In this document: in pieces, positions 48,205 through 60,157 of the stretch
Layout: every line of letters begins with the position of its first letter
Position numbering within the stretch: position 1 is the first letter of the stretch
Origin: Paulownia fortunei
Taxonomy: Eukaryota; Streptophyta; Magnoliopsida; Lamiales; Paulowniaceae
Reading direction: 5' to 3'
DNA: 64,000 bases
Assembly (NCBI GenBank): GCA_019321725.1
Contig: CM033118.1
Location: forward strand, 13,666,071 to 13,730,070
Made by a program: the position numbers and the translations under genes
The notes under the pieces: model-generated
Told to the model about the DNA's origin: nothing
Database searches by the model: none
Seen by the model: only the letters and a program-made list of their open reading frames with translations

Positions 48205-48283
48205 TTTTGTTGTTTTCAAGTGATTTTTATCTAATTTTATGTGTTTAGTTTACGTTTTGTAGGTGCTACAACTTTAAGGTTGC
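48205..48283. mobile_element. Athila LTR scraps at the left edge of the satellite
   Basis: 48210-48265 (TTTTCAAGTG...TTTTGTAGGT) matches the 5' part of Athila LTRs in sense. Directly after it, GCTACAACTTTAAGGTTGCG (48267-48286) matches the 3' end of the LTR at 2410 in antisense. The satellite starts within this second scrap. Confidence 0.55.
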
Positions 48284-51200
48284 GAACCCAAAAATGTGTA
48301 TTAGGTGTGAGAAGATGTAAATTTTAAGTCCCCTATTGATGTGGAAGAACTAGTGGCCAAAACTTTGAAAGACATGGTCTCAATTTTGTGCAGAAGATTT
48401 TTAAGGGAAAAAATAATTTTCTCTCTAATTTTTCGGCACCCAAAATGTGTATTAGGTTGCTAAGATGATGTAAATTTTCTGTTCCCTATTGATGTGGAAG
48501 AACTAGTGGTCGAAACTTGAAAGAGATAGTCTCGATTTTGTGTAAAAAATTTCAAAGGGAAAAAACTATTTTCTCTCAAAATTTTTCAGCACTCAAAATA
48601 TGTATTAGGCTGCTAAGAAGATGGAAATTTTTTGCCCACTATTGATGTGGAAGAACTGGTGGTCAAAACTTTGAAAGCGATAATCACGATTTTGTGCAAA
48701 AAAATTCAAAAGGAAAAAAATAGTTTTCTCTCTAATTTTTCGGCACCCAAAATATACATTAGGCTGCTGAGATGATGTAAATTTTATGTCCCCTATTGAT
48801 GTGGAAAAACTAGTAGCCAAAACTATAAAGGAGATAGTCGTGGTTTTGTTTAGAAAATTTCACAGGGAAAATATAGTTTTCTCTCTAATTTTTCAGCACT
48901 CAAAATGTGTAATATGCTACTCAGAAGATGTAAATTTTCTGTCCCCTAATGATATGGAAGAACTAGTAGCTGAAACTTTGAAAGAGATAGTCACGGTTTT
49001 GTGCATAAAATTTTAAAGAGAAGAAACAGTTTTCAAACTAATTTTTTAGCACCCAAAATGTTTATTAGGCTGCTGATAAGATGTAGATTTTCTACCCTTT
49101 ATGGATGTGGAAGAACTAGTGGCCAAAACTTTGAAAGAGATAGACTTGGTTTTGGGCAAAAAAATTTGAAGGAAAAAAATAGTTTTCTCTCTATTTTTTC
49201 ATCACCTAAAGTGTATATTAGGTTATTGAGAAGATACAAATTTTCTACCCCCTATTGATGTCGAAGAACTAGTAGCTAAACCATTGAAGGAGGAGATAGT
49301 CACGTTTTGTGTAGAAAGTTTTGAAGGAAAAAAATAGTTTACCTTGTAATTTTTCAACACCCAAAATGTGTATTAGTGGGGAGAAGATGTAAATTTTCTG
49401 CCCCCTATTGATGTGGAAGAACTAGTGTCTGAAATTAGAAGGAGATAGTCATAACTTTGTGCAAAAAATTTCAAAGGGAAAAAATAATTTTCTCTCTAAT
49501 TTTTCAACAGCAAAAATATGTATTAGGCTGCTGAGAAGATATAAATTTTTTACCCCCTATTGACGTGGAAGAACTAGTGTCCGAAATTAGAAGGAGATAA
49601 TTACGACTTTGTGCAGAAATTTTCAAAGGAAAAAAGTAGTTTCCTCTTTAATTTTTTAGCAGCAAAAATATGTATTAGGCTGCTGAAAATATATAAATTT
49701 TCTGCCCCTACTAATGTGGAAGAACTAGTGGCCGAAACTTTGAAAGAGATAATCACGATTTTGTGCAGAATATTTCAAAGAAAAAAAAAGTTTTACCACT
49801 AATTTTACAACATCCAAAATGTGTATTAGGTTGCTAAGAAGATATAAATTTTCTGCCCCCGATTGATGTGGAAGAACTAGTAGCCAAAACTTTGAATGAG
49901 ATAATCATGGTTTTTTGCAGAAAATTTTAAAGGAAAAAAATAATTTTCTGTCTAATTTTCAACACCTAAAATGTGAATTAGATTGTTGAGAAGATGTAAA
50001 TTTTTTGCCCCTTATTGATGTGGAAGAACTTGTAGCCCAAACTTTAAAGGAGATAGTCACGATTTTTTGCAGAAAGTTTTAAAGGGTAAAATAATTTTTT
50101 CTATAATTTTTCAACACCCAAAATGTGTATTAGGAGTGAGAAGATGTAAATTTTCTACCCCTTATTGATGTGGAAAAACTAGAGGCCGAAATTAGAAGAG
50201 ATAGTCATGATTTTGTGCAGAAAATTTCAAAGGAAAAAAACAGTTTTCTCTCTAACTTTTTAGCACCCAAAATGTGTGTATTAGGTTGCTGAGAAGATGT
50301 AAAATTTGTGCCCCTATTAATGTGGAAGAACTAGTGGCCAAAACTTTAAAGGAGATAGTCACTGTTTTGTGCAGAAATTTTCAAAAGAAAAAACTAACTT
50401 TCTCTCTAATTTTTTGGCACCTAAAATATGTATGAGGCTACTGAGAAGATATACGTTTTTTGCCCCTATTGATGTGGAAGAACTAGTGGCCGAAATTTTG
50501 AAAGAGATAGTCAAGATTTTGTGCAGAAAATTTCAAAGAAAAAAATGGTTTTCCCTCTAATTTCTCGGCACCCAAAATTTGTGTTAGGTTGCTGAGAAGA
50601 TGTAAATTTTCGGCCCCCTATTGATGTGGAAGAACTAGTGCCAAAACTTTGAAAAAGATAGTCTTGGTTTTGTGCAAAATAATCAAAGGAAAAAAATAGT
50701 TTTCTCTCTAATTTTTCAGCACCCAAACATGCATTAGGTTGCTAAGAAAATGGAAGTTTTATGTCCCCTATTGATATGGAAAAACTAGTAGCCAAAACTA
50801 TGAATGAGATAGTCACGATTTTGTGGAGAAAATTTCAAAGGAAAAAATTAGTTTTCTCTCTAATTTTTCAGTACTCAAAATACGTGTTAGGCTACTCATA
50901 AGATGTAAATTTTCTGCCCCCAAATGATATGGAAGAACAAGTGGTTCAAACTTTGAAGGAGATAGTCACGATTTTGTGTAGAAAATTTCAAAGGGAAAAA
51001 ACAGTTTTCAAACTAATTTTTCAACACCCAAAATGTGTATTAGGCTGATGAGAAGGTGTAGATTTTCTGCCCCCTAAGGATGTGGAAGAACTAGTAGCCG
51101 AAACTTTGAAAGAGATAATCACAATTTTGTGCAGAATATTTCAAAGAAAAAAAAAAGTTTTACCTCTAATTTTTTAGCACCCAGCACCCAAAATGTGTAT

Positions 51201-53811
51201 TAAGCTGCTGAGAAGATGTAAATTTTCTACCCCTAATTGATGTGGAAAAACTAGTAGCCAAAACTTTGAAGGAGATAATCATGATTTTTTGCAGAAAATT
51301 TCAAAGGAAAAAAATAGTTTTCTCTCTAATTTTCAACACCTAAAATGTGAATTAGACTGTTGAGAGGATGTAAATTTCCTGCCCCCTATTGATGTGGAAG
51401 AACTTGTAGCCCAAACTTTGAATGAGATAGTCACGGTTTTGTGCAGAAATTTCAAAGGGTAAAACAATTTTGTCTATAATTTTTCAGCACCCAAAATGTG
51501 TATTAGGTGTGAAAAGATTTAAATTTTCTACCCCTGTTGATGTGGAAGAACTAGAGGCCAAAACTAGAAGGAGATAATCATGATTTTGTGCAGAAAATTA
51601 CAAAGAGAAAAATAATTTTCTCTCTAACTTTTCAGCATCCAAAATGTGTGTAATAGGCTATTGAGAAGATGTAAAATTTGTGCTCCCTATTGATGTGGAA
51701 GAACTAGTGGCCGAAACTTTGAAAGAGATAGTCACGATTTTGTAAAGAAAATTTCAATGGAAAAAATAGTTTTCCCTCTAATTTTTCGGCAATCAAAATG
51801 TGCATTAGGCTACTAAAACTATATACGTTTTATGCCCCCTATTGATGTGGAAGAACTAGTGGCCAAAATTTTGAAAGAGATAGTCACGATTTTGTAAAGA
51901 AAATTTCAATGGAAAAAATTAGTTTTCCCTCTAATTTTTCGGCACCCAAAATTTGTATTAGGCTGCTGGGAGATGTAAATTTTCTACCCCTATTGATGTG
52001 CAAGAACTAGTGGCCAAAACTTTGAAACATATAGTCTCTATTTTGTGCAAAAAAATTCAAAGGGAAAAAATTGTTCTCTCTCTAATTTTTCAGCACCCAA
52101 AACATGCATTAGGTTGCTAAGAAAATGGAAGTTTTATGTCCTCTATTGATATGGAAAAACTAGTGGCCAAAACTATGAAGGAGATAGTCACGGTTTTGTG
52201 GAGAAAATGTCAAAGGAAAAAATTAGTTTTCTCTCTAATTTTCCAGTACTCAAAATACGTATTAGGCTACTTACAAGATGTAAATTTTCTGCCCTCTAAT
52301 GATAGAGAAAAACTAGTGACCGAAACTTTGGAGGATATAATCACGATTTTGTGCAAAAAATCTCAAAGGAAAAAAAATAGTTTTCAAACTAACTTTTCAG
52401 AACCCAAAATATGTATTAGGCTTCTAAGAAGATGTAAATTTTATGCCCCCTCTTGATGTGGAAGAACTAGTGCCGAAACTTTGAAAGAGAGAGTCTCAGT
52501 TTTGTGCAGAAACTTTTAAAGGGAAAAAATTATTTTCTCTCTAATTTTTCAACACCCAAAATGTGTATTAGGTTGTTGAAAAGATACAAAAAACATTTCC
52601 CCCTATTGATGTGGAAGAACTAGTAGCTAAAAGATTAAAGGAGGAGATAGACATGTTTTGTACAGAAAGTTCCAAAGGAAGAAAAAATAGTTTTCTCTCT
52701 AATTTTTCAGCACCCAAAATGTGTATTAGGTGTGAGAAGATGTAAATTTTATGCCCCCTATTGATGTGGAAGAACTAGTGGCCGAAACTTTGAATGACAT
52801 AGTCTCGATTTTGTGTAGAAACTTTCAAAGGGAAAAAATTATTTTCTCTCTAATTTTTCAGCACCCAAAATGTGTATTAAGTTGTTGAGAAGATACAATT
52901 ATTTTCTCCCTATTAATGTGGAAGAACTAGTGGCCGAAACTTTAAAAGACAGTCTTGATTTTGTGCAGAAGATTTTTAAGGCAAAAATCAATTTTCTCTC
53001 TAGCTTTTCCGGCACCAAAAATGTATATTAGGCTTCTAAGATGATGCAAATTTTCTGTCCCCTATTGATATGTAGGAACTAGTGGTCGAAAATTTTAAAG
53101 AGATAGTCTCGATTTTGTGCAAAAATTTCAAAGGGAAAAAATTATTTTCTCTCTAATTTTTCGGCACCTAAACTATGTATTAGGCTGCTAAGAAGATGGA
53201 TATTTTTTGCTCCATATTGATGTGGAAGAACTAGTGGTCAAAACTTTGAAAGCGATAGTCTCGATTTTTTGCAAAAAAATTCAAAGGGAAAAATAGTTTT
53301 CTCTCTAATTTTTCAGCACCCAAAATATGCATTAGGCTACTAAGATGATGTAAATTTTCTGTCCCCTATTCAAGTGGAAAAACTAGTAGCCAAAAATAGG
53401 AAGGAGATAGTCACGGTTTTGTTGAGAAAAATTCACAAGGAAAATATAGTTTTCTCTCTAATATTTCAGCACTCAAAACGTGTATTAGGCTACTCAGAAG
53501 ATGTAAATTTTTTGTCCCTTAATGATATAGAAGAACTAGTGGTTGAAACTTTGAAGGAGATCGTCACGATTTTGTTCAGAAAATTACAAAGGGAAAAAAC
53601 ATTTTTCAAACTAATTTTTTAGCACCCAAAATGTGTATTAGGCTGCTAAAAAGATGTAGATTTTCTGCCCCCTATGGATGTGGAAGAACTAGTGGCTGAA
53701 ACTTTGAAAGAGATAATCATGATTTTGTGTAGAATATTTCAAAGAAAAAAAAAGTTTTACCTCTAATTTTACAGCACCTAAAATGTGTATTAGACTGGTG
53801 AGAAGATGTAA
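48284..53811. repeat. 153-bp tandem satellite array, about 36 units, with nine-unit higher-order period
   Basis: The landmark GATGTGGAAGAAC recurs at 48338, 48491, 48644, 48798, (GATATGG) 48951, 49104 and 49257, so the unit is 153 bp (153-154). The array fills 5.5 kb. Typical unit words are GTGTATTAGGCTGCTGAGAA, TATTGATGTGGAAGAACTAG, GAGATAGTCACGATTTTGTG and TTTTCTCTCTAATTTTTCAG. Diagnostic variants recur about 1375 bp apart (GCATTAGGTTGCTAAGAAAA at 50731 and 52106; ATGTGAATTAGA at 49971 and 51345), that is nine units. The first few units reappear about 30 units later (48391 and 52966). Because 153 is 51 codons, open frames of 60-106 residues recur on both strands; these are repeat by-products unless shown otherwise. 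Confidence 0.95.
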
Positions 53812-55377
53812 TGATGAATTGACTATGAATTCTAATATGAATTTCGATATCTCTATAGAAACTCAAGAATAAAACTCTACAAAAGTTCAATGAATTCTTT
53901 TTCAAAACTTCAAAGGTTTCATAAGCTTCTCAACTCTATGATTCCTACATTGTGTTATTCCTATGGTCATGTATAATCTTCCTCTCTCGAGTGTCGAATT
54001 TCATATGTCAAACAATCTCAATTAGTGGCCAATTAATCAAGATGAAATACTAAACAAGATAACTCAAACAAGATAAATAACTTGAATGAATATTATTTGG
54101 AATTCAAAACATAGGATCAAATAAGGTTACATCATCATCTAGAAAGAAAAGTTTAGTTCACCATGGATGAATACAACTTCAAGAAATAAATAAGAAAGAA
54201 CATGAAAATTATTTACCAATTTGTGAAGTGGGAGGAATGATTGAAGCTCTCATTATCTCCAAAAATAGCTTGCTTCTCTCCAAGAATGGCTGTCTTGGTT
54301 CTAGAAAAATAAATGCGTCTTGTCTCCAAGCACCCAATGGCCTTGTTTGGTTCCAAGAACCAATTCTCCCTCCTTCCCTTGATTGACGTTGATCTTCCCC
54401 TTTTAAACTTCTCCCCAATAATTCTTTTTCCAAGAGTCTTCCAAAAGAAACTCTGAAATCCTTTCACTTTTCTTGGTTTTTCTTCAAAAGAAACTTGAAA
54501 TTCCTTTCACTTCTATTGGCTTTTCAAAAGAAACCTGAAATTTTTCCCTTTTTCTTAGCTTTTTCGCCTTTTTTCCTCCACCAATTTAGTGTATCCACTA
54601 GAGTATCACATGGGTAATGATGTATAGGTGTATCTAATCTGTATATCTCATAAAAATGCCAAAATTTGTGATCCATTGCCACTTTTCACCAAAAAAATGC
54701 ATCAGCGTCTTTTATGTTGGAAGGGCAGCACTAGGCATGGAATAACGGCGCCTAGGCACTATTTATTCTATCTTGGAAGCTTCGGACAGTGCCTAGGTGC
54801 CGAGCATTCTGTCCTGGCAGCCTCCATTTCAGCACTTTGACACTGTTTAGCCCATTTCAACTGCTTTTTGACCTTTTTCTAGGCTGAATTGAATTTTGAT
54901 GTCTTCTAATGAATTGTATTCCTGTGTCTTGGATTTCCATAGGAACTTGAATCAACTAAATATGACATTTGTGAAGAGAGTTAGGCCTGAAATACCAAGA
55001 TGTGTCATACTAGATAATTTCAGCCCAGTGCTGATTCTTGAACTTGGTTTTTCTCATTGAGATCGATTGAATTGAATTTTGTAGTAAACATATAAGTTGT
55101 ATATCTATATCTTTTCTTTCCAATGGACCAAGAATCAAGTTGATTTGAAATTGGGTCCGAGAGTTATGACTTAAATACGAACATTGCCATCAGTAGCACC
55201 ACAACTCGAATTTTTCAACATTTCAACCAAGTTTTTGATTTCTTTCCATTTTCTTCTCTTATTGTTATCACCTACAAGATCTCAAACTAAATATATAAAA
55301 AGTAACCAAAACACTTGAGAACAAACTAATTGTTAATCAAAAGGCGTATGAATTATTGACATAAAAACAACTAATCA
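53812..55377 (-). mobile_element. Athila 3' LTR, end replaced by satellite
   Basis: It starts on the minus strand at 55377 (TGATTAGTTG...) after the polypurine tract and aligns with 60157 down to about 58600, then stops at 53812. It carries decayed CCTAGG palindromes at 54725-54805. Reverse-strand open frames at 54209-54467 are Phe/Lys-rich LTR sequence, not genes. Confidence 0.85.
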
Positions 55378-57105
55378 AATACCCCCAAACTTTACCTTTT
55401 ACTTGTCCTCAAGAAAAGTTCAAAATCAAACAATCATAGGCTCATGCTTTAATCATGAATTACTAAACTTGATCAACCAATTCAAATGCCTCATCAATTT
55501 TTATTGCACATGAATCCAAAGGTTAGTTACAAAGCGAGTCGAATGACACTACGAAACTTGTGCTTCTTTAATCTGGTAATGAATTCAACATGTGTATGTG
55601 TGAAGTGTCAAACTCAAGTTTCATGCATGCATTTTATGTATGAATTTTACAACCAATGATTCTCATGATCTAAGCAAAAGAGTTCTAGGTGTTCTATGGG
55701 CTTGCTTTTCATACAAATTCTCCACTAATATAAACACTTACAAACTTGGATCACAAAGATTTCAATAAGCTTGTAACGTAAGGCCTAGGTATTGGCTTAT
55801 AAAGAAAGGTAGGGATAAACAACGTAATAGAGAATAAAACATTGCACATAGAATCTCACTCTCCTCCTTTCTTTTCTCTTTTCCATTTATTTTTTTTAGG
55901 ATTCATGCTTTTATTTTATTTTCTTTTTTAAAATTTTTTTTCTTTTTTTTCCTTCTCTTTTCTTTTCATGAATCTCAAGGTTTCATTTCTTGTTCTTTTG
56001 CTTTCACAACCCCCAAACTTGATTCTTTTCATCAACATGAGTTGTCATTTTTTTTGCATATGATCCCTTGATAAGATTGTGTACAAAATGTCATACTTTA
56101 AGCTCTCTTAGGGACAATCATTAGTTTTTCGGGTTATAAAGGGTATGTATAGTGAGTTTCAAGAAATGAAGTCGAATGGTGGCTATTTATATGCCTTGCA
56201 CATGCCATTCTTTGAAAAGCAACTCAAACGGCTAACTAGTGAATAAAAGTGTGATCATGGTAGTTTGAAAGGCACAAATGAGTAAAAAATGGCTTAAATC
56301 ATTTCCAAGTTTGTAGTTATCTAGAATTTTGCCTCAAAGAGTAATCAAACAAGTTCTGGAAAATGATCAATACAACTCATTGGAAGCAAAATCCAATATT
56401 AAGTAGCATGTAATTCACAAGAGTTTGACACGACGTGCTCAATAGAAATTCATCATTCATGACAAGGATCAAATACACACACGAATCGCTATGTCACAAG
56501 ACTAGTAATCTTTCTTTCCTCTAAACTTTGTACAATATCAATTAAGTATCATCATAGGCAATCCATAATTAAGTTATTCATTCAATCACAAAACATGAAC
56601 TTAACTAAGTTTGTCAACAAAGCATGTTTGCTCTTGGACTCTCATCACACAACATGGGTAATTCAAATCGAAAAAATTGGTTCAATTTTTCACATAAAGC
56701 TCAAATACACAAAATACAAATCCCACCCCAACCTTTAAAATTAAAATTGTCCTCAATGTTTAAAGAATTAAAGCACACAAGAGGTGAAAATAAGAAACTC
56801 CCCTTTCCAATAGATGATAGTCGGAGTTCATGGGAGATCCACACATATCACTAAGGAGACATCCATTTACACCAGAAAGGTAAGACATGAAAGCACATGG
56901 CTTATTCATAAAAGTGAAAATGGAATTAAAGTAATGCAATAGCTAAACAAAGGAAAGCTCCTCATGCCTAAATCTAGAAATAAAACATGCTTAAAAAAAC
57001 TAAGAAATTATTCAAAAGCAAAGAAAACAAAGGGCTTGAGTTGCCTCCCAACAAGCGTTTGGCTTATAGTCATCAGCCTGACTATCTTCTTTATTCATCA
57101 TGGAT
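55378..57105 (-). mobile_element. Athila 3' non-coding region with polypurine tract
   Basis: On the minus strand it begins with the CTTGTTGGGAGGCAACTCAA sequence (about 57055-57030) and ends with AAAGTTTGGGGGTAT next to the LTR. It is related by eye to 37170-38827. No gene: the short frames on either strand have no signature. Confidence 0.8.
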
Positions 57106-57714
57106 CTAAGAATAAGTGTTTTCATGCCACGTCTTTGTGTGCTCTAAAAGTGCAAGTGATCCTTTTGGATAGGCAAGGCGAGGATGATCTGGAGTAATAA
57201 CAAGGTCCTTTTGGACATCAACAAGTGTATCCTCTATTACTGCGAATGGTCTTCCAAACATGGTGAAAATGTACCTATATTTTTCTATATTAAAAATGAA
57301 AAAATCTGTAGAGCACAAGAATTGATCACCATTCCCAAGCATATCTTGAGTCACCTTAGTAGATCTTACTTCATCTAGTGCATGCTTTCTGAAATTAAAC
57401 AATAAAATTGAATTAGTGCTTGCATTTAGATCACATAATTCTATTTCAAAGTTAGGAGTAGATTTTAGCTTCTCAACCCCTGTTTGTTCATTTGATTGTC
57501 TTTTTTCTTCCTTTGGGTATTCCTTCATAGGACTTTGACTCGAAGTGCTTGCTATTGGCTCATCAACTTGTGAACTTTTCATTTCTAGGCCTTTAATTTT
57601 GGTTTCATTTTGAAGTTGGATAACTTTGCAATGCTCCCTTGGATTGATTTCCGTATCACTTGAAAAATTTCCTTTATGCTTTTTTGGCAATAATTTCAAT
57701 ACCAAGCTGTCCAA
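57106..57714 (-). pseudogene. gag linker fused to a damaged protease (202-residue open frame)
   Basis: This is the longest open frame in the window. Residues 1-80 are the gag C-terminal linker (KHKGNFSSDTEINPREHCKV, then IASTSSQSPMKEYPKEEKRQ), closely matching 17620-17800. The frame then jumps directly into a degraded protease: ELCDLNASTNS in place of CDLGAS (the Gly after the catalytic Asp region is Asn), and later FGRPFAVIEDTLVDVQKD in place of the LGRPFLAIGRALIDVQ block. The stretch between them in complete copies is deleted. The frame is open by chance joining; with the active site altered, proteolysis is unlikely. It sits between the gag C-terminal relic upstream and the 3' non-coding region. 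Confidence 0.8.
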
Positions 57715-58110
57715 TTTGAGTCTCCATTGATTTAATTGAAGCTCCTAGTTGTCCCAATTAAGTATTAATGTTGTCTATCTTTGCTTTATGCTTATTCAAT
57801 CAGGCTCTTGTTTCATCAATGAAAGTGTATAGCAACTCCTCCAATGATACTTTTTTCTCACATCTGGTTTCCATAAATGAAGTGCTAGTGCATTCCATAG
57901 AATCCATTCATTGAGAAGCTCCATTAGAAATGCAAGCTGTAAATTGGTTAAAAAGAAAAAAAAATTATGCAACTAATTGTATAAACGGATCTACCTCAAG
58001 AACACCGGCAACCTTTTCAATGGAAGACCTATCGGAAGGCCATTGATAGCTATTAGTAGTCATCGCCTCAAGGCTCCTAGCCTTATGTATATAAATACAT
58101 ATAACTCAAT
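57715..58110 (-). pseudogene. Athila gag C-terminal relic
   Basis: Minus strand: ATNSYQWPSDRSSIEKVAGV and LEVDPFIQLVA (about 58070-57970), STSFMETRCEKKVSLEELLY (about 57880-57830), then QIGQLG (about 57705-57725). These are the segments that follow the gag core in the copy at 17040-17560, at matching spacing. The gag core itself is missing between here and the primer site. Confidence 0.82.
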
Positions 58111-58207
58111 GCAAAGTATGACCATATCAAAATATGGAAAGAAAATAAAAACAATCTAAATTAAAATAAAGACTAACTCATTACAATATTAATGCAATTA
58201 TGATAAA

Positions 58208-58235
58208 ACAATCCTCGACAACGGTGCCAAAAACT
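58208..58235 (-). other. Primer-binding site (tRNA-Asp type)
   Basis: Minus strand AGTTTTTGGCACCGTTGTCG and AGGAT following the LTR end. Differences from TGGCGCCGTTGCCGGGGAT are mostly apparent C-to-T or G-to-A changes. Confidence 0.72.
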
Positions 58236-60157
58236 TGTTCATGAAATATTTTGCAAGCCGCAAGTGCACGGTATCAAGTTTTAATACAATGGTGAGTTGA
58301 GTATCGTATCCACATGGATTATAATAAAAAATTACCTTAAGTACCGTAGTTCAAATAGTCCTAATTTTATCTAGAAGATCGAATGATGATTGAAAAATAA
58401 AGTAAAGTAAGATAAAAATGCAAAGACAACAGTGGAGTTTTTAGAAACAATATGACAAACACCTTATGAGCAAGATATTTTAGAGAAATGACTCACCTAA
58501 TTATCACCTATGTTCTTCCTTAAAAAATATACCAATTCAAGTTAACAACACATGTAAGTTAAGAATTCATAAGCTCATCAATTTATTCTCTTGAGTGTCG
58601 AATTGACTATGAGTTTTAAAATGAATTTTGATATCTCTATAAAAACTTAAGAATAAAACTCTACAAAAGTTCAATGAATTCTTCTTCAAAACTTCAAAGG
58701 TTTCTTAAGCTTCTCAACTCTATGATTCCTAGGTTGTGTTATCCCTATGATCATGTATAATCTTTCCTCTCTCGAGTGTCGAATCTCATACTCAAGCAAT
58801 TTCAATTAGTGGCAATTAATCAAGATGAAATACTAAACAAGATAACACAAACAAGATGAATAACTTGAACTAATATTACTTGAAATTCAAAACATAGGAT
58901 CAAATAAGGTTACATCATCCTCTAGAAAGAAAAGTTTAGTTCACCATGGATGAATAAAACTTTAAGAAATAAATAAGATAGAACATGGAAATTGTTCACC
59001 AATTTGTGAAGTGGGAGGAATGATTGAAACTTTCCTTGTCTCCAAGAATTGCTTGCTTCTCTCCAAGAATAGCTGCCTTGGTTCCAGAAAAATGAATGGG
59101 TCTTGTCTCTAAGCACCCAATGGCCATCTTTGGTTCTAAGAACCAATCCTCCCTCCTCCCCTTGGTTGATGTCAATCTTCCCCTTTTAAACTTCTCCCCA
59201 ATGATTCTTTCACCAAGAGTCTTCCAAAAGAAACCCTGAAATCCTTCCACTTTTCTTCGCTTTTCTTTAAAAGAAACCTGAAATTTCTTCCATTTTTCTT
59301 GGCTTTTCAAAAGAAACCTAAAATCCTTCCCTTTTCTTGGTTTTTTCTCTTTTTTTTTCTCCACCAATTTAGTGTATCCACTAGAGCATCACATGGGTAA
59401 TGATGTATAGGTGTATCTAATTGTATATCTCATAAAAATGCCAAAATTCGTGATCCATTGCCACTTGTTGCCAAAAAAATGCATCAGCATCTTTTTTGTT
59501 GGAAGGGCAGCGCCTAGGTGCAGAATAACAGTGCCTAGGCACTGTGTATTCTATCTTGGAAGCTTCGGACAACACCTAGGCCCTCTGTTTTGGCGCTTAG
59601 GCACCGGACATTCTGTCCTGGCAGCCTCCATTTCAGCACTTTTACACTGTTCAGCCTATTGCAACTGCTTTTTGACCTCTTTCTAAGCTGAATTGGATTT
59701 TGATGTCTTGTAATGAATTGTATCTCTACGTCTTGGATTTTCATAGGCACTTGAATCAACTAAATACGACATTTTGTAGAGAGTTATGCCTGAAATACCA
59801 AGATGTGTTATACCAGATAATTTCAGCCCAATGCTGATTCTTAAACTCAGTTTTTCTCATTGAGATCGATCGAATTGGATTTTGTAGTAAACATAGATGT
59901 TGTATATCTATCTCTTGTATTTCTAGTGGACTAAGAATCAAGTTGATATGAAATTGGGGCCAAGAGTTATGATTAAAATACGAAAAGTGCCATCAGTAGC
60001 ACCACAACTCGAATTTTTCAACATTTCAACCAAGTTTTTGATTTCTTTCCATTTTCTTCTCTTATTGTCATTACTTACAAGATTTCAAACTAAATTCATA
60101 AAAAGTAACAAAAACACTTGAAAATAAACTAATTGTTGATATAAAACCAACTTATCA
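58236..60157 (-). mobile_element. Athila 5' LTR (1922 bp)
   Basis: Minus-strand start TGATAAGTTGGTTTTATATC at 60157, end ...CATGAACA at 58236. CCTAGG palindromes lie at 59505-59620. Its first 1.5 kb is shared with 53812-55377. The reverse-strand frame at 58996-59367 is LTR sequence. Confidence 0.85.

Larger units (their letters stand above)
53812..60157 (-). mobile_element. Athila-type deletion derivative: LTR, gag C-terminus, protease, truncated LTR
   Basis: On the minus strand: 5' LTR 60157-58236, primer site, a residual gag C-terminus, protease, 3' non-coding region, polypurine tract, 3' LTR 55377-53812. The gag N-terminal two thirds and all of RT, RNase H and integrase are missing. The 3' LTR lacks its last 360 or so bases, where the satellite array starts, so the target duplication cannot be tested. 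Confidence 0.85.

Noticed and set aside
48284..53811. Open frames of 60-106 residues in the satellite region as genes
   Set aside because: They follow the 153-bp period, occur on both strands and are repeatedly broken by small indels; nothing marks a start, intron or promoter.
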